From positions 101,480 to 108,267 of the forward strand of contig CAPQSW010000006.1 of assembly GCA_948688495.1 (NCBI GenBank): a stretch of DNA of 6,788 nt, in the 5' to 3' direction. Below, in pieces: positions 5,621 to 6,788 of this stretch. The translations under genes were made by a program, and so were the position numbers. Source of the stretch: an uncultured Lachnospiraceae bacterium. Its GTDB lineage: Bacteria > Bacillota > Clostridia > Lachnospirales > Lachnospiraceae. Within the stretch, counting starts at the first letter, position 1; each line of letters starts with the position of its first letter. The notes beneath the pieces were generated by a model. The model had not been told where the DNA came from, did no database searches, and saw only the letters and a program-made list of their open reading frames with translations.

Positions 5621-6556
5621 ATGTATCCACTAGAAACCCTAAAGGAAAAATATCTCTTACACTGCAGAACCCAGAAAGAATTAAACGCTAAGACGTTAAA
5701 AGCATACCGTATTGACCTCACACAATTTATTACATTTTCTGCTGACTTTGAGGACCCATTTTCCAGGGAAAATTTGAGTTCTTATCTTGCAGTGCTCCAT
5801 GAAAAATACCAGCCCAAAACAACCAAACGAAAAATTGCCAGCCTCAAATCTTTTTTTCACTTTCTTGAATATGAAGATCTATTGGAAAACAATCCTTTCA
5901 ATAAACTCCGACTGTCCTTCCGGGAACCGAAGCGTCTTCCAAAAACAATTCCAGCAAATACCATTCAGCTCTTTTTAAATACAATTTACCAGCAATCACG
6001 ACGGAACACTACGCCATGCCAAAAAAAGTCCGTACTGCGGGACATTGCTGTCATTGAACTTTTATTTGCCACCGGGGTGCGTATTTCCGAGCTTTGCAGC
6101 CTGAAATATCAGGATATTGATATGGAAAATCATTCTCTACTTATCTGGGGCAAAGGTGCAAAGGAGCGCATTATACAGATTGGCAATCCGGAGGTTATCT
6201 CGGCTCTCTCTAACTATACAGATGCCTTTCAAAATGAGATTTCCCAGAGTGGATGGCTTTTTGTCAACCGGCTTGGTAACCGTCTTTCTGAACAGTCTGT
6301 CCGGCTCATGATTAATAAATATGTAGAATTAGCAGGTATTTCCATGCACATTACCCCGCATATGTTCCGTCACTCTTTTGCCACACTTCTGTTGGAAGCA
6401 GATGTGGATATCCGCTATATCCAAAAAATGCTGGGGCACAGTTCCATCACCACCACTGAAATATATACCAGTGTATCCATGCATAAGCAGAAGGCGATTC
6501 TGACGGAAAAGCATCCGAGAAATGGGATGGTGGTGAATGGGGATAGGAATTTATAA
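5621..6556 (+). CDS. Tyrosine site-specific recombinase (XerC/D-like)
   Basis: A complete 311-residue lambda-integrase-family recombinase. The N-terminal core-binding domain spans about 1-95 (AYRIDLTQF, KRKIASLKSFFHFL). The catalytic domain (about 108-290) carries all expected residues: R154 in ATGVRISEL, K178 in WGKGAKER, H247-x-x-R250 in TPHMFRHSFAT, H273 in LGHSS and nucleophile Y282 in TEIYTSV. It should therefore cut and rejoin DNA through a 3'-phosphotyrosine. Size and simple architecture are those of Xer or inversion recombinases, not of long phage or conjugative integrases with arm-binding domains. AAAGGAG lies 7 bases before the ATG. No tRNA, excisionase or other mobile-element genes are nearby. 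Choices are a chromosome-dimer Xer enzyme, an inversion enzyme controlling a downstream locus, or a remnant of an element. The lone position before another same-strand gene and the repeat over its promoter favour the second only weakly. Confidence 0.93.
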   Translation: MYPLETLKEKYLLHCRTQKELNAKTLKAYRIDLTQFITFSADFEDPFSRENLSSYLAVLHEKYQPKTTKRKIASLKSFFHFLEYEDLLENNPFNKLRLSFREPKRLPKTIPANTIQLFLNTIYQQSRRNTTPCQKKSVLRDIAVIELLFATGVRISELCSLKYQDIDMENHSLLIWGKGAKERIIQIGNPEVISALSNYTDAFQNEISQSGWLFVNRLGNRLSEQSVRLMINKYVELAGISMHITPHMFRHSFATLLLEADVDIRYIQKMLGHSSITTTEIYTSVSMHKQKAILTEKHPRNGMVVNGDRNL

Positions 6557-6566
6557 AATTCCTATC
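6542..6566 (+). terminator. Stem-loop spanning the recombinase stop codon
   Basis: GATAGGAATT (6542-6551) and AATTCCTATC (6557-6566) form a perfect 10-bp stem with loop TATAA, which contains the TAA stop (6554-6556). No T-run follows (TACCCAATATAAG), so it is at best a weak intrinsic terminator; it may protect the mRNA end or be a DNA-binding dyad. The following stretch to about 6734 is AT-rich, with an ACTCC/GGAGT repeat (6656-6677), and I find no convincing promoter in it. Confidence 0.4.
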
Positions 6567-6747
6567 TACCCAATATAAGATACATTGAATATGTGTCATT
6601 TCATATCTGAACTTTCATGCACCTAATTCTTGTGTTATTCTTTCATTCTTGTTTTACTCCGTATGTATGTCTTGGAGTGTTTCATACCCTCGCACAAACA
6701 CACAAAATACCAGTATCTTGAAGATGAAAATAATGGAGGATAATCCA

Positions 6748-6788
6748 ATGTTATCCGTTGGTTTGGATGGACAGGAGAAGAATAGATA
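6748..6788 (+). CDS. Start of an unidentified gene, cut by window edge
   Basis: ATG at 6748 follows GGAGG (6735-6739) at a spacing of 8 bases, and the frame stays open to the edge: 13 codons, MLSVGLDGQEKNR. An in-frame ATG at 6724 would add 8 residues but lacks a clear ribosome binding site. The gene starts 191 bases after the recombinase stop on the same strand. Too little is present to assign a family. Confidence 0.4.
   Translation, partial: MLSVGLDGQEKNR

Overview
The window looks like a chromosomal segment of a low-GC Gram-positive bacterium, most probably a clostridial gut-type member of the Lachnospiraceae. The reasons are strong AGGAGG-type ribosome binding sites, AT-rich sigma-A-like promoters, AT-biased codon use, and a MutY and a methyl-accepting protein of clostridial style. 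No rRNA, tRNA, CRISPR array or insertion sequence was found. Taxonomy is an inference from style, not a database match.

Layout: five genes lie on the minus strand and about two on the plus strand. Reading leftwards from a divergent intergenic region at about 5232-5620, the minus strand holds a methyl-accepting signalling protein with a six-helix membrane anchor (3666-5231). Next is a compact MotA/ExbB-like membrane protein (3030-3497), overlapping by 4 bases a membrane-anchored LuxR-type regulator (2326-3033), then mutY (1206-2288, GTG start). A stem-loop closes this group at 1167-1191. A separate minus-strand promoter then drives a family 2 glycosyltransferase (1-928) that is cut by the window edge; it lacks a stop codon here. 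On the plus strand a complete tyrosine recombinase (5621-6556) is followed by the first codons of an unidentified gene (from 6748).

The most interesting part is the MotA-like/LuxR pair. Aligning the two proteins by eye, the membrane part of the LuxR-type protein looks like a diverged copy of the MotA-like fold: two helices, a charged cytoplasmic segment, then two helices with a shared P-[LI]-L-Y-[AG]-F motif in the last one. The pair therefore reads as a channel-like subunit translationally coupled to a second channel-like subunit that carries a DNA-binding domain, a possible membrane-tethered one-component regulator. Its own promoter has a perfect inverted repeat abutting the -35 box and centred near -42, where LuxR-family activators typically bind, so autoregulation is a testable idea. 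mutY appears to be cotranscribed with the pair.

The second point of interest is the recombinase. Its extended -10 promoter is embedded in a perfect 9-bp inverted repeat with a 6-bp spacer, followed by a third half-site. This geometry would suit either an autoregulatory operator or a recombination core site. A G-rich potentially folded leader and a stem-loop spanning its stop codon complete the locus. No second copy of the inverted repeat is visible in the window, so DNA inversion cannot be shown here.
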